NCBI RefSeq assembly: GCF_019219025.1
Contig: NZ_JAHUWN010000010.1
Location: forward strand, 134,336-198,335
Source: Bacillus sp. sid0103
GTDB lineage: Bacteria > Bacillota > Bacilli > Bacillales_B > DSM-18226
Direction of reading: 5' to 3'
DNA: 64,000 nucleotides
A model generated the notes under the pieces. It saw only the letters and a list, made by a program, of their open reading frames with translations. It had not been told where the DNA came from and did no database searches. The first letter of the stretch is position 1; each line of letters starts with the position of its first letter. Positions 8,744-16,527 of the stretch are shown here, piece after piece. The translations under genes were made by a program, and so were the position numbers.

Positions 8744-9685
8744 TTAGCTATATCTTTTCCCTGCTTCCCAATCGGTTGGGCGGTCATTCGGTCTGATATC
8801 TTCAAGGGGCACAAACACCTCTAAGTGACGATAGAGGTTCTCAAACTCAGCTGGTAACAATCCGCCAAACTCTCCATCCAAGTTTAACTGCACCTTTTCC
8901 GTCGCATGAACCTTAATCCGGTTTGCCTGTGTGTAGATGACATTGGGATCATGGATATGGTCACCACGAAGAGCCAATGTCGCAATTCGAATAAATTCAG
9001 CAAGATTGGTCTTTTTCAAGATCAGAAGCGAAAATAGTCCATCGTTAATCGATGCATCAGGTGCCAGCTTTTCAAACCCGCCGATTGAATTAGTCAGTCC
9101 TACCAGAAACAGCATGGCTTCCCCATCGAATAACTTCCCATCATACTCAATCGATACCTTAGATGGTTTAATGGAAGGAAGCATTTCCATCCCTTTTAAA
9201 TAGTATGCCAATTGACCAAGCATCGTTTTCAACTTACTTGGAACTTCGTATGTAATCTCGGTGAGTCTACCGCCGCCAGCAATATTAATAAAATACCGGT
9301 CATTGATGCGTCCAATATCGACTGGAATCATTTCCCCTTTTGTGATGATATCCACCGCCGCTCCAATATCTCTTGGAATGTGCAGGGCGCGGGCAAAATC
9401 ATTCGTCGTACCAGCTGGAATAATCCCTAATCGCGGACGATACTCCTGTTCCGCGAGGCCGTTAACCACCTCATGAATCGTTCCGTCACCGCCAGCTGCA
9501 ATAACAATATCATACCTACGCTCAACAGCTATCCGTGCTGCTTCCGTCGCATCCCCTGCACCCGTTGTCGCGTGACAAGATGCTTCATATCCAGCCATTT
9601 CTAGCTTCTGAAGAATTTCTGGAAGATTCCGCTTCAGAATTTCACGTCCTGAGGTAGGATTATAAATCAGTCTTGCTCTTTTCAT
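8744..9685 (-). CDS. dgkB: diacylglycerol kinase DgkB
   Basis: DgkB phosphorylates diacylglycerol released during lipoteichoic acid synthesis, returning phosphatidic acid to the phospholipid pool at the inner face of the membrane. The 313-residue product carries the DAGK catalytic motif GGDGT at residues 65-69, followed by HEVVNGL, and the YNPTSG nucleotide-site start. The length is close to B. subtilis DgkB/YerQ (about 300). ATG 9685 has AGGATGATGA upstream. In B. subtilis dgkB lies directly ahead of rlmCD; here pncAB and two small ORFs lie between them. The related YegS-type lipid kinases are the alternative, but context favours DgkB. Confidence 0.92.
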   Translation of the reverse strand: MKRARLIYNPTSGREILKRNLPEILQKLEMAGYEASCHATTGAGDATEAARIAVERRYDIVIAAGGDGTIHEVVNGLAEQEYRPRLGIIPAGTTNDFARALHIPRDIGAAVDIITKGEMIPVDIGRINDRYFINIAGGGRLTEITYEVPSKLKTMLGQLAYYLKGMEMLPSIKPSKVSIEYDGKLFDGEAMLFLVGLTNSIGGFEKLAPDASINDGLFSLLILKKTNLAEFIRIATLALRGDHIHDPNVIYTQANRIKVHATEKVQLNLDGEFGGLLPAEFENLYRHLEVFVPLEDIRPNDRPTDWEAGKRYS

Positions 9686-9891
9686 CGTTTCATCATCCTA
9701 TTTTTGAAATCAACATCGGTAATAGCTATCCGCTCATTTCAATATTCTACCAATTATTGTTCTTGCTTACAAACATATCGCTATGCGGAGATACTAACTT
9801 ACCTTCTAACATTCATCTCCTATCATAACGTTTTTTTATTTTTTTGCAAAAAACAAGACATATAGGAACTAAATCCTTATGTCTACTCTAG

Positions 9892-10812
9892 TTATTGATT
9901 CGTATTCAGGTTGATCTCATAGGCATTGGCAATGTTGATGTGGTATTTCCCTTCACCTGATTGATAAACTCCATCTTTCATACCATTATCGATGCCATCA
10001 GAAGTCTTTTTCTGCGACACCTTCCAATCTCCTTCTTTTCCTCTAAGCTCTTGAACACCCACTGCCTCAACCTTCAAATTACTATTGGCAGCAACATCGA
10101 CCACAATCGAAGCGACACTCTCAATATTCCAGTCATTCACAAGAGAGCGTGGCTTTAACGTGAGTGAATTGTCACTGCCAACCACTTCAAGCTTCACATT
10201 ATTTGGAACCAACAGTGTTGCGGCAACCTCCCCACTAGCATTGAACGGACTAACTTCATTGGGCAGTGACTTCATGTTTAAATAAAGCGTATCACCCTTT
10301 TGGTTTGCCGAAATGATATCATCGGAACTCTGAAGTAACTTCGTCTTTTTGGCTGTTTGCACCCGATACGTCCCGAACAAAGATACCGCTTTTTCTTCCG
10401 TCGATTCAACCGTTAACTGATGGCCCACCGACCTGACTACCACCCGTTTGATGTTTTCATCCATTTGGCGGGAAAAAGCAGGCAGTTCAAACGTGCGCTC
10501 CTCCCTCGCCATCACTTCTTCCACTTTCCCGATAATACCCGTTGTGCTCAAAATCGCGAATGCAATCCCAGCCGTTCCGACGACTCCCACAAAGAAAATA
10601 CTTAGAAAATCATATTTTAACACCGGTTTTTCCTGTCGTGACAAAAACAAATAAACGAGAATCTCAACACCGAGGACAACCAATAAAAGCGGCCACCAAG
10701 CTGTCATCACCTGCACAAGGTCTAACCCCATAAACTTTGAAAAAAAGAGGAAAAGACCAAGGAATACAAGTGAGGCTCCCATCGAAAACGTTCCAACACG
10801 CCAAGTTCTCAT
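9892..10812 (-). CDS. membrane protein with LiaI/LiaF-like transmembrane region, ECF operon member
   Basis: The 306-residue product starts with three membrane helices (about 8-28, 35-55 and 70-92), the second bearing WWPLLLVVLGVEIL, typical of the LiaI/LiaF-like and DUF5668 transmembrane modules. A soluble, probably extracytoplasmic part of about 200 residues follows with alternating beta-strand pattern, like the putative adhesin-type repeats of envelope-stress proteins. It is the last gene of the sigma-factor operon: its ATG overlaps the stop of the preceding 31-codon gene (ATGA). I infer a role in sensing or resisting envelope stress, by analogy with LiaF, which inhibits a stress two-component system; the sequence itself does not prove it. 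Confidence 0.7.
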   Translation of the reverse strand: MRTWRVGTFSMGASLVFLGLFLFFSKFMGLDLVQVMTAWWPLLLVVLGVEILVYLFLSRQEKPVLKYDFLSIFFVGVVGTAGIAFAILSTTGIIGKVEEVMAREERTFELPAFSRQMDENIKRVVVRSVGHQLTVESTEEKAVSLFGTYRVQTAKKTKLLQSSDDIISANQKGDTLYLNMKSLPNEVSPFNASGEVAATLLVPNNVKLEVVGSDNSLTLKPRSLVNDWNIESVASIVVDVAANSNLKVEAVGVQELRGKEGDWKVSQKKTSDGIDNGMKDGVYQSGEGKYHINIANAYEINLNTNQ

Positions 10813-10904
10813 CCTTCTTCTCCACCCCTTCTTTTTCTAAAAAGGAACCCAATTCCGAATCCGATTATTGCTGCGCCTGCAATCGTTTTTCCCCACTTAT
10901 TCAT
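10809..10904 (-). CDS. 31-residue single-helix membrane peptide, ECF operon member
   Basis: ATG (10904-10902) has GGGAGG eleven bases upstream (10919-10914), inside the end of the preceding gene, and overlaps that gene's last 8 bases. The stop TGA shares four bases (ATGA) with the next start. The peptide has one hydrophobic, glycine-rich helix (IAGAAIIGFGIGFLF) followed by a basic tail (RKRRGG), which predicts an anchor with the C-terminus in the cytoplasm. Both overlaps and the ribosome site argue that it is translated. No family recognised; it could tune the neighbouring LiaF-like protein or anti-sigma factor. Confidence 0.7.
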   Translation of the reverse strand: MNKWGKTIAGAAIIGFGIGFLFRKRRGGEEG

Positions 10905-11976
10905 GCTTTTTTTCCTCCCGTTTTTGTTTGCTTCCAGATAAAAGCTTAATGCCCCCGCCAATCAACAGGATACAGACAAGTCCTGTTTGTAGATACCCTT
11001 GTACCCAATACATCACATCAACATTAATTAACCTGTTTAGAATCGGTGAGAAAGCCGGAAGGAAGACATTCATCAAGAGGTAGTAGAGACCCATCAAAAC
11101 AAGCCCAATCCCTACCCATTTTTGATGATTAAGGAAATACGCAATAATCGGTACATCCTCTATCGTTTCTTCTCCGTACCTTGAAACCTTTTGCATTGCA
11201 TCAAAAAAACTATAAAACCAGATAATCGGAATTAAGAACAAGAAGATCCCAAGTCGTAACGTATCCAAAATATAGATAGAAAACAGAAATGCTGCCATTA
11301 ACTGGATGCCCCGTCGCTGCAGGCCAAGATACAGATGTCCTGCTCCTGGAAAAATAGCGAGAAATGTGGCGATCGATTTGCTTTTTTTACCATCTTCACG
11401 CCGCATCTCAAAGTCTTCAAAGATCGTCCTATCGACAAGTACCTCTCCGCGCTGTTTTTTGTTTACCTGTTGAACGGCATCAAAAAATCCATACACCCAA
11501 ATAATCGGCAGGGCGGCTAAAAAGACCATAAATTCATCTCGGTTGGAGAGAGCTGTCACGAATATGACCATAACCCCGAGACCCAAGAAAGTAGCCAAAA
11601 GCGTTAATCCTCTGGTCATTAAGCCAATTTGGAAGTGGCCTAAGCCTGGGATAAATGATAAAACAATCGTATAAAACCGTTCTGAATCTTGCGAAACCTG
11701 TGTCTGCGCTCCATCTGGGTTAGCAGACTTAAGCACCTTTTTATGTTTGGAAACCTGCACACCCATATCGATGAAACTGATAAGATACAGGAACAGTCCT
11801 AACATAAAGGTCACGATGGAGACTTCCTCATTATTTGTGACTAACCCAATGACCGTAACGAATGCCAGCCCCAATACCGACAGTAGATAAAGGACTCCGC
11901 GAAACATGTTGCCGAAATAAATATGACCAAGACCCGGGAATAAGGATAAGGTCAGTGCTTTTGTCGGATTTTTCAT
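10897..11976 (-). CDS. polytopic protein with three TM2-like repeats, ECF operon member
   Basis: The 359-residue protein contains the same pattern three times: LFPGLGHIYFGNMFRG (about 12-27), FIPGLGHFQIGLMTRG (about 108-123) and IFPGAGHLYLGLQRRG (about 210-225), each followed by paired hydrophobic helices. This PGxGHxYxG-x-RG pattern marks small TM2-type membrane modules, which occur here as a triplicated array, with two further helices at the C-terminus and a basic tail. It overlaps the anti-sigma gene by four bases (ATGA) and the next small gene by eight. The biochemical role is unknown; the position suggests an envelope function under sigma-factor control. Confidence 0.75.
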   Translation of the reverse strand: MKNPTKALTLSLFPGLGHIYFGNMFRGVLYLLSVLGLAFVTVIGLVTNNEEVSIVTFMLGLFLYLISFIDMGVQVSKHKKVLKSANPDGAQTQVSQDSERFYTIVLSFIPGLGHFQIGLMTRGLTLLATFLGLGVMVIFVTALSNRDEFMVFLAALPIIWVYGFFDAVQQVNKKQRGEVLVDRTIFEDFEMRREDGKKSKSIATFLAIFPGAGHLYLGLQRRGIQLMAAFLFSIYILDTLRLGIFLFLIPIIWFYSFFDAMQKVSRYGEETIEDVPIIAYFLNHQKWVGIGLVLMGLYYLLMNVFLPAFSPILNRLINVDVMYWVQGYLQTGLVCILLIGGGIKLLSGSKQKREEKKHE

Positions 11977-12509
11977 TTCTTAACTGCCTCCTTTTTTTCT
12001 AGTGAATCCATCCATGCAAAAGTTTTATTAATAACGCCCTCCGTCACTGAAGGCTTCTTTTCCTGAAGTTGCTGCGGCCTTTCGAGCGAGTTTGCATAAG
12101 CAGCTAGCGATTGAAAGACTCCTGAGAAGGTTAATAAAAGTGTCGCGGCCGCTGCAAGCAGATAATGAAAGGCTGCTTGCTGATAAAATGGTTTTTTCTT
12201 GTTCTCTTCTACCTTCTTTATGATTGGCTCCGTTGGCACCGGTTGAATACTAGAATCGATATCCACTTTCCGATCTAGACAAGACACTTGTAATTCCGTT
12301 TTTTGCTTTGAAACCTCCGCCATGACCAACTCGGTAAAGTCACTGTCTGGTAGAACTGGAAGCGATGATTCACTCGTTTCCACGGCCATTAAATAATGGT
12401 TGAGACATTGGTCGCACGAATATAAATGATTTTCTAATTCCTCTTTGGTTTTCTCATTGATTTCGTCATTAACGTATTGCAACCACTCATTAAAAGTGTA
12501 ATGCTTCAT
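11973..12509 (-). CDS. zinc-finger anti-sigma factor (zf-HC2 type)
   Basis: The 178-residue product has an N-terminal zf-HC2 (ZAS) motif H28-x3-C32-x2-C35 that would hold zinc and clamp the partner sigma factor. A cytoplasmic linker follows, then one membrane helix (about 110-135) and a short external tail. I chose ATG 12509, which overlaps the sigma gene stop (ATGA) and has GGAGG about 10 bases upstream; a frame open to 12545 would add 12 residues inside the sigma gene. Adjacent coupled sigma/anti-sigma genes are the rule for this ECF type. The release signal and protease cannot be seen here. Confidence 0.88.
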   Translation of the reverse strand: MKHYTFNEWLQYVNDEINEKTKEELENHLYSCDQCLNHYLMAVETSESSLPVLPDSDFTELVMAEVSKQKTELQVSCLDRKVDIDSSIQPVPTEPIIKKVEENKKKPFYQQAAFHYLLAAAATLLLTFSGVFQSLAAYANSLERPQQLQEKKPSVTEGVINKTFAWMDSLEKKEAVKK

Positions 12510-13051
12510 GAAAAATCGTCCTCCTTCCAATTCTTTTTCATCCAATGGCGGGCCCGGTACAGCTTTGTTTCAATGGTTTTTACCTGCACATTCTGTTCTT
12601 CAGCCATTTGCTGATAGCTTTTATCCGCAATATAAAATCCGTAAATAACATCACGATAATTTTCAGGCAGTTCATCAAGCTTTTTCCTAACAAGCCTTCT
12701 TCGATCTAGTTCGATTATCTCTTTTTCAACACTATCCTTCGGCGACCCTGCAACCTGTTGTTCAAGGTCTTCCGCCACTTCCTCTCGTTTTCTCACATGT
12801 TTTCGTTTTACATCTATCGCATGATTAACGGCAATTCGCGTTATCCACGTCTTAAACCCTTGATTTTGATATTGGGGGAGAGAGGTATAAATTTTCAGAA
12901 ATACTTCCTGTGCGGCGTCTTCTGCTTCTTTTTGGTCGCGAAGCACAGCAAAGATGGTCCGGAACACATCATTACGGTACTTTTCAACCAAAAGTCGAAA
13001 GGCATGATCATTGCCGTCCAGCACATTTTCTATTAAAGCTGCATCACTAAT
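12506..13051 (-). CDS. ECF sigma factor, apparent AUU start
   Basis: The product is a two-domain ECF sigma factor: sigma-2 (LLVEKYRNDVFRTIF.. DAAQEVFLKIY) and sigma-4 (LPENYRDVIYGFYIADKSYQQMAEEQNVQVKTIETKLYRARHWMK) for -10 and -35 recognition. A GTG at 13024 would start at VLDGNDHAF but has no ribosome site and cuts the usual first helix. Nine codons upstream, ATT at 13051-13049 gives the family-like ISDAALIENVLDGNDHAF and stands 7 bases behind AAAGGGGGA; no other start fits. The predicted length is 181 residues. It is the first gene of the five-gene operon and is preceded by an ECF-like promoter, so self-regulation is likely. Target genes elsewhere are unknown. Confidence 0.88.
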   Translation of the reverse strand: MSDAALIENVLDGNDHAFRLLVEKYRNDVFRTIFAVLRDQKEAEDAAQEVFLKIYTSLPQYQNQGFKTWITRIAVNHAIDVKRKHVRKREEVAEDLEQQVAGSPKDSVEKEIIELDRRRLVRKKLDELPENYRDVIYGFYIADKSYQQMAEEQNVQVKTIETKLYRARHWMKKNWKEDDFS

Positions 13052-13087
13052 GGTTCTCTCCCCCTTTCTTTTTTGTTACTCAATTAA

Positions 13088-13117
13088 TAGACGAAACGCT
13101 ATTTACATAACCCTACA
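13088..13117 (-). promoter_or_regulatory. ECF-type promoter of the sigma-factor operon
   Basis: On the minus strand TGTAGGG (13117-13111) and CGTCTA (13093-13088) are separated by 17 bases, resembling the TGTAAC / CGTC(T)A promoters used by autoregulated Bacillus ECF sigma factors. It lies 37 bp ahead of the proposed start. The -35 is not a perfect match. Confidence 0.5.
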
Positions 13118-13182
13118 CCATTTTTAAAAATATTTTTTTCAATTCTCTTCATCATACCACGCTCATTTTTGCAGTTGAATAT

Positions 13183-13214
13183 AAAAACCGTGCGGATGGC
13201 GGCCGCACGGTTTT
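13183..13214 (-). terminator. terminator of the pentapeptide-repeat gene
   Basis: Minus-strand AAAACCGTGCGG pairs with CCGCACGGTTTT across a 7-base loop and ends in T-runs, 18 bp past the stop. The symmetric A/T flanks mean it may also act on the opposite strand. Confidence 0.85.
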
Positions 13215-13232
13215 AGCATCTATCAAAATAGT

Positions 13233-13880
13233 TTATTCTTTAATTTCCAATCCTAAAAGCTTTGCAAATCCAATCGCCTGATCTGCAGAAACAATGCACC
13301 CTGCCACACTATCAAGTGAGAGATTTAAGCGGTTAAATTTACAACTGCTAAGGTCGACTCCAGCAAGCCGGGTTCCCGTAAAGTTCGAATCTTCGAGATC
13401 ACAGTGTTTAAATTCAAGTTTATTGAACTTGGCTTCATAATAATCTGCACTGCGCAGGGAACAATTTTCAAACCTCATTTCTTTCAAATCTGCATATCCA
13501 AACGATCCCATATTCAGATTACAATTTTCAAAAAAGACATTCCTTAACGTCGCATCTGCAAGATTTAATCCGAGCAGTTTACAATCACGAAACTCGACCC
13601 GGTGGATGATTCCATCGGTAAAGTCTACATTGGACAGGTCGCACCGTTCAAAAATAACATCGGTTAATTGAATGTAGCGAAACGATCCATCGAGAAAGGT
13701 AACGTTTTTAAACACAACCTCTTCGAATCGTACTTTTTCAATATCCTCTTGTGAGATCGTACAGTCGCTAATGAGCGCCATGTTAATATAAGAATCTTCT
13801 CTATTGTTATAATCAAACGAACTTAAACCGGTTGGTATTTTCGGTGGTTGGATTTTTAGTTTCTTACTCAAATTCATCAT
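13233..13880 (-). CDS. pentapeptide-repeat protein
   Basis: The 215-residue soluble product is built of repeated five-residue units with Leu/Phe at the centre (for example FKNVTFLDGSFRYIQLTDVIFERCDLSN in pieces), which fold as a right-handed quadrilateral beta helix from about residue 40 to 190. The first 30 residues are not repetitive. Some pentapeptide proteins shield DNA gyrase from quinolones (Qnr, MfpA), but many have no known role, and this one has no feature that ties it to gyrase. Two ATG codons follow AAAGG closely, so the exact start is uncertain by one residue. Monocistronic, with its own terminator. Confidence 0.88.
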   Translation of the reverse strand: MMNLSKKLKIQPPKIPTGLSSFDYNNREDSYINMALISDCTISQEDIEKVRFEEVVFKNVTFLDGSFRYIQLTDVIFERCDLSNVDFTDGIIHRVEFRDCKLLGLNLADATLRNVFFENCNLNMGSFGYADLKEMRFENCSLRSADYYEAKFNKLEFKHCDLEDSNFTGTRLAGVDLSSCKFNRLNLSLDSVAGCIVSADQAIGFAKLLGLEIKE

Positions 13881-13934
13881 CCTTTATAGGTGCGCTAGTA
13901 TGTTGTCTATTATATCGTTTATTTACCTACAATA

Positions 13935-14717
13935 CTACGCTTCTAATCTTAGGATGCAGACATTACATTCATGGGGAATAGCCCATTGTCCCTGATCTGG
14001 CAAGGCCTTTTCTAACTCAAGAAGGGCCTGCTTTCGAACGGCTTCATCTAATCCTGCCAGCCAGGAGATTGATTCGATTCGTTCAATCCATCCCTGCTTT
14101 GTAAAGTTGACTGAATAATTTATCTTATAAAAGTCTCTTACTTCAAACCCGTTTTGATCCCATTCTGCAAACCACTCTATCGGAAAGCCATTGATTCGCA
14201 TGTTGGAGTCTGCCTTCGAACCGGCTGGTTTTAAGCCCTCTTTTACATTTTTTTTGAGGACCTCAAAGGTTTTTTCCACTACTGAGGTTCCTGATAGAAA
14301 ACCTGAATCAATGACAATTAACGTCCCTCTTGCTTTTAAGATACGTTTTACTTCTTCTATTGCCTTTGGCCGGTCAAACCAATGCCAAGCCCGCATAACC
14401 GTGACAATATCATAATGTGAATCATCTAATCCCGTCGATTCAGCGGTACCCTGCTGATACGGAATCGTAAAATTCTTCATCCGATTCAATTCAGAAGCTT
14501 GCGATAGTAATCCTTGTGATGGCTCAATCCCAATCACATTGGCTTTTCGCATCGCCATTTTCCTAGTTAAAGCACCTGTACCTGCACCGATATCGGCCAC
14601 TTTTTTTCCATCAAAAAAAATATTTCGAAGCAGCAAACTATCCATTAAGGTGACTGGAATATCTTCTCTTGAACTTGCATAGCTATTAGCAACTTGACCA
14701 AAATCAATTTGTCTCAT
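13935..14717 (-). CDS. class I SAM-dependent methyltransferase
   Basis: The 260-residue protein carries the SAM motif ADIGAGTGALTRKMA (about 41-55), an acidic motif II segment (VIGIEPSQGLL) and the motif IV-like YDIVTVMRAWHWFD, typical of the UbiE/Methyltransf_11 group that methylates small molecules. The substrate is unknown. I chose ATG 14717 because AAGGGAG lies 9 bases before it; the frame is open to 14771. It is divergent from the plsY-like gene across about 120 bp, so the two promoters are back to back. No biosynthetic partners are nearby. Confidence 0.85.
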   Translation of the reverse strand: MRQIDFGQVANSYASSREDIPVTLMDSLLLRNIFFDGKKVADIGAGTGALTRKMAMRKANVIGIEPSQGLLSQASELNRMKNFTIPYQQGTAESTGLDDSHYDIVTVMRAWHWFDRPKAIEEVKRILKARGTLIVIDSGFLSGTSVVEKTFEVLKKNVKEGLKPAGSKADSNMRINGFPIEWFAEWDQNGFEVRDFYKINYSVNFTKQGWIERIESISWLAGLDEAVRKQALLELEKALPDQGQWAIPHECNVCILRLEA

Positions 14718-14837
14718 GTCGAGCGCTCCCTTTTCTTTACTAATACTGACAATTAAACAAAATAATACCACTTAAATATGATAGAATCTATGAATAATGG
14801 GAATTTTACTAAAATAATAGTTGAGGGAATGATTCGT

Positions 14838-15464
14838 ATGTTTTGGTTCTTACTTTTTGCTTCCTATTTAGTTGGAAGCGTTCCCACAGCCTTAATTGTG
14901 GGCAAGTTGATTTTTGGTGTTGATATCCGGGAACATGGCAGTAAAAATCCAGGGGCTACCAATACACTAAGGGTTCTTGGTAAAAAATCTGCTGTGTTCG
15001 TTCTAATTATTGATCTGGCTAAGGGCGCTGTGGCAGCCTACCTGCCTATCTACTTCAACCTTGACGCAGAACCCCTTTACTTTGGTTTAGCAGCTGTTGT
15101 TGGTCATTGCTTTCCCATTTTTGCCGGCTTCAAAGGCGGAAAAGCAATTGCCACCACTGCCGGGGCTTTGTTAATCGCAGACATCTATCTCCTCGTCATT
15201 GCCTATGTGGCTTTCTTTTTAGTCATCTTTTTAACCAAGTATGTTTTTATCGGCTCGATCACCGTTGGCATTAGTATGCTCATCTATTCTTTAGTATCTT
15301 CTAAGCTTGAATTAGAACTTATCTTTATAGTATTCTCGTTATTCTTAATTTATTTGCACCGCTCGAACATTCGTAATTTCATCTTGGGTATCGAACCAAA
15401 AATTAATGATAAAAAGTTAATTAATGACCGCATCCCGCCTAAGGGAAGCGGATATAAAATGTAA
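14838..15464 (+). CDS. plsY: glycerol-3-phosphate acyltransferase PlsY-like
   Basis: PlsY transfers an acyl chain from acyl-phosphate to glycerol-3-phosphate at the membrane, starting phospholipid synthesis. The family motifs are clear: GSVPTALIVGKL near residue 15, the phosphate-site SKNPGATNTLRVLG near 37-50 and GHCFPIFAGFKGGKAIAT near 95-112, embedded in five or more membrane helices. ATG 14838 has GAGGGA 9 bases upstream; earlier ATGs in the frame lack a site. At 208 residues it is slightly longer than usual. The main plsY of Bacillus lies next to parE, not here, so this may be a second copy; the window cannot decide that. Confidence 0.88.
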   Translation: MFWFLLFASYLVGSVPTALIVGKLIFGVDIREHGSKNPGATNTLRVLGKKSAVFVLIIDLAKGAVAAYLPIYFNLDAEPLYFGLAAVVGHCFPIFAGFKGGKAIATTAGALLIADIYLLVIAYVAFFLVIFLTKYVFIGSITVGISMLIYSLVSSKLELELIFIVFSLFLIYLHRSNIRNFILGIEPKINDKKLINDRIPPKGSGYKM

Positions 15465-15508
15465 TGAAAGCGTAAGCGTCTATTTAGCGGCGTATTAAAA
15501 AACCTTTG

Positions 15509-15558
15509 AAAAAAGGATCCCCTTTCAGCTAGATTGGCTGCCTTGGGATCCTTTTTTT
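15509..15558 (+). terminator. terminator of the plsY-like gene
   Basis: AAAAAAGGATCCC pairs with GGGATCCTTTTTT around a 23-base loop and ends in T7, about 45 bp past the stop. Confidence 0.8.
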
Positions 15559-15570
15559 ATTTTAGGCTCT

Positions 15571-15737
15571 GTTAAACTTGCCTGTTGATTGGAACGAAAG
15601 AAGCTTCGCTTTCCGCGGGCGGTCCGGGGAGCCTCCTCGTCGCTGCGCTCCTGCGGGGTCTCCCCTGCCCCGTCCTCCCGCAGGAGTCTTCGCGCCTGGA
15701 ACGTAGATCAACAGGGTGCCAAAATCAACAATAAGCT
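15571..15737. repeat. MITE-like dispersed repeat, copy 1
   Basis: The left end GTTAAACTTGCCTGTTGATT and the right end GCCAAAATCAACAATAAGC recur at 44253-44467. Both ends contain CCTGTTGA facing inward as an inverted repeat (CCTGTTGAT .. ATCAACAGG). The inside is much more GC-rich than the surroundings and contains the complementary words CTCCTGCGGG and CCCGCAGGAG, predicting a strong fold. It fills the space between the plsY terminator and the thioredoxin-like gene. No ORF and no transposase: non-autonomous. Confidence 0.75.
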
Positions 15738-15748
15738 ATGACATACCC

Positions 15749-16303
15749 TTATTTTAAAAGTGTTGACATGATACTATTGGCAACGGTTTGCCAAATCGAT
15801 GGATCTGATTGATAGGTTGCTCGAAGATTCTTAAACATTTCAGTCTGTTTCGCTTGGAATTCAGGAGCATCTTTATCTGGCAAGGCAGCGCGCTTTTCCA
15901 TCACAAAAGCCTGCAATTCTGGTGCCCTTGGCCCCCAGACACCGACTTCATTTCCGTCTTCATTGATAAATATAAAAATCGGAATCGCTCTCGACGTGCC
16001 ATTGGTTAAATATTGGTCCATTAACTCCAAATTAGAGTCGCGGAGCACAAAACGGACTTCCATTCCCGCCGCTTCAGCTATTTTCAGTAAAATGGGGTTA
16101 TTCAGCATCGCATCACCGCACCAATCTTCGGATAAGACAATCGAACGTAATTTTTGCGGCCTTAATGCCTCGAGCCTATTCTTATCTTCCTCCGTTAAGG
16201 TAAAACGCTCATAGATTGTCAACATTTCCTCTTTATTAGTGGTCATAGCATTTATGTACCCATCTACAGTCAATCCTTTTTGAAACCATTGGTTTAAATC
16301 CAT
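15749..16303 (-). CDS. thioredoxin-family protein with single-Cys motif
   Basis: The 184-residue cytosolic product has a thioredoxin-like fold: the active-site strand and loop IVLSEDWCGDAMLN near residues 56-69 and the cis-Pro region SRAIPIFIFINEDG near 103-117. Only one active-site cysteine (WCGD) is present where thioredoxins have CxxC, as in other Bacillus members of this group, so a monothiol or non-redox role is likely. Start ATG 16303 follows a GGGGTG site. It is monocistronic and diverges from the putP-like gene. Function not known. Confidence 0.75.
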   Translation of the reverse strand: MDLNQWFQKGLTVDGYINAMTTNKEEMLTIYERFTLTEEDKNRLEALRPQKLRSIVLSEDWCGDAMLNNPILLKIAEAAGMEVRFVLRDSNLELMDQYLTNGTSRAIPIFIFINEDGNEVGVWGPRAPELQAFVMEKRAALPDKDAPEFQAKQTEMFKNLRATYQSDPSIWQTVANSIMSTLLK

Positions 16304-16527
16304 TCAATGCACCCCTTCCATTTTCTCCAATAATAGTCCTTTTAGGAACCCGATACAATTGAACTGCTTAGTGAGATGCACCAAAGTTATTCTACAAGTA
16401 TTTTCTCCTATCTTAAAAAAGTATATTTATCCACTAGAAATACAGTGTTAAAGTTGATAGAATATTTTTTATATAGAAAATATTATTAAAAATATTTTCT
16501 ACGATAACAAAATTAGGGAGGAAACCT

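Noticed and set aside
15571..15737. Small RNA gene
   Set aside because: Its strong fold could suggest an RNA, but the ends recur at 44253-44467 with a different centre, so a repeat element is the simpler explanation.
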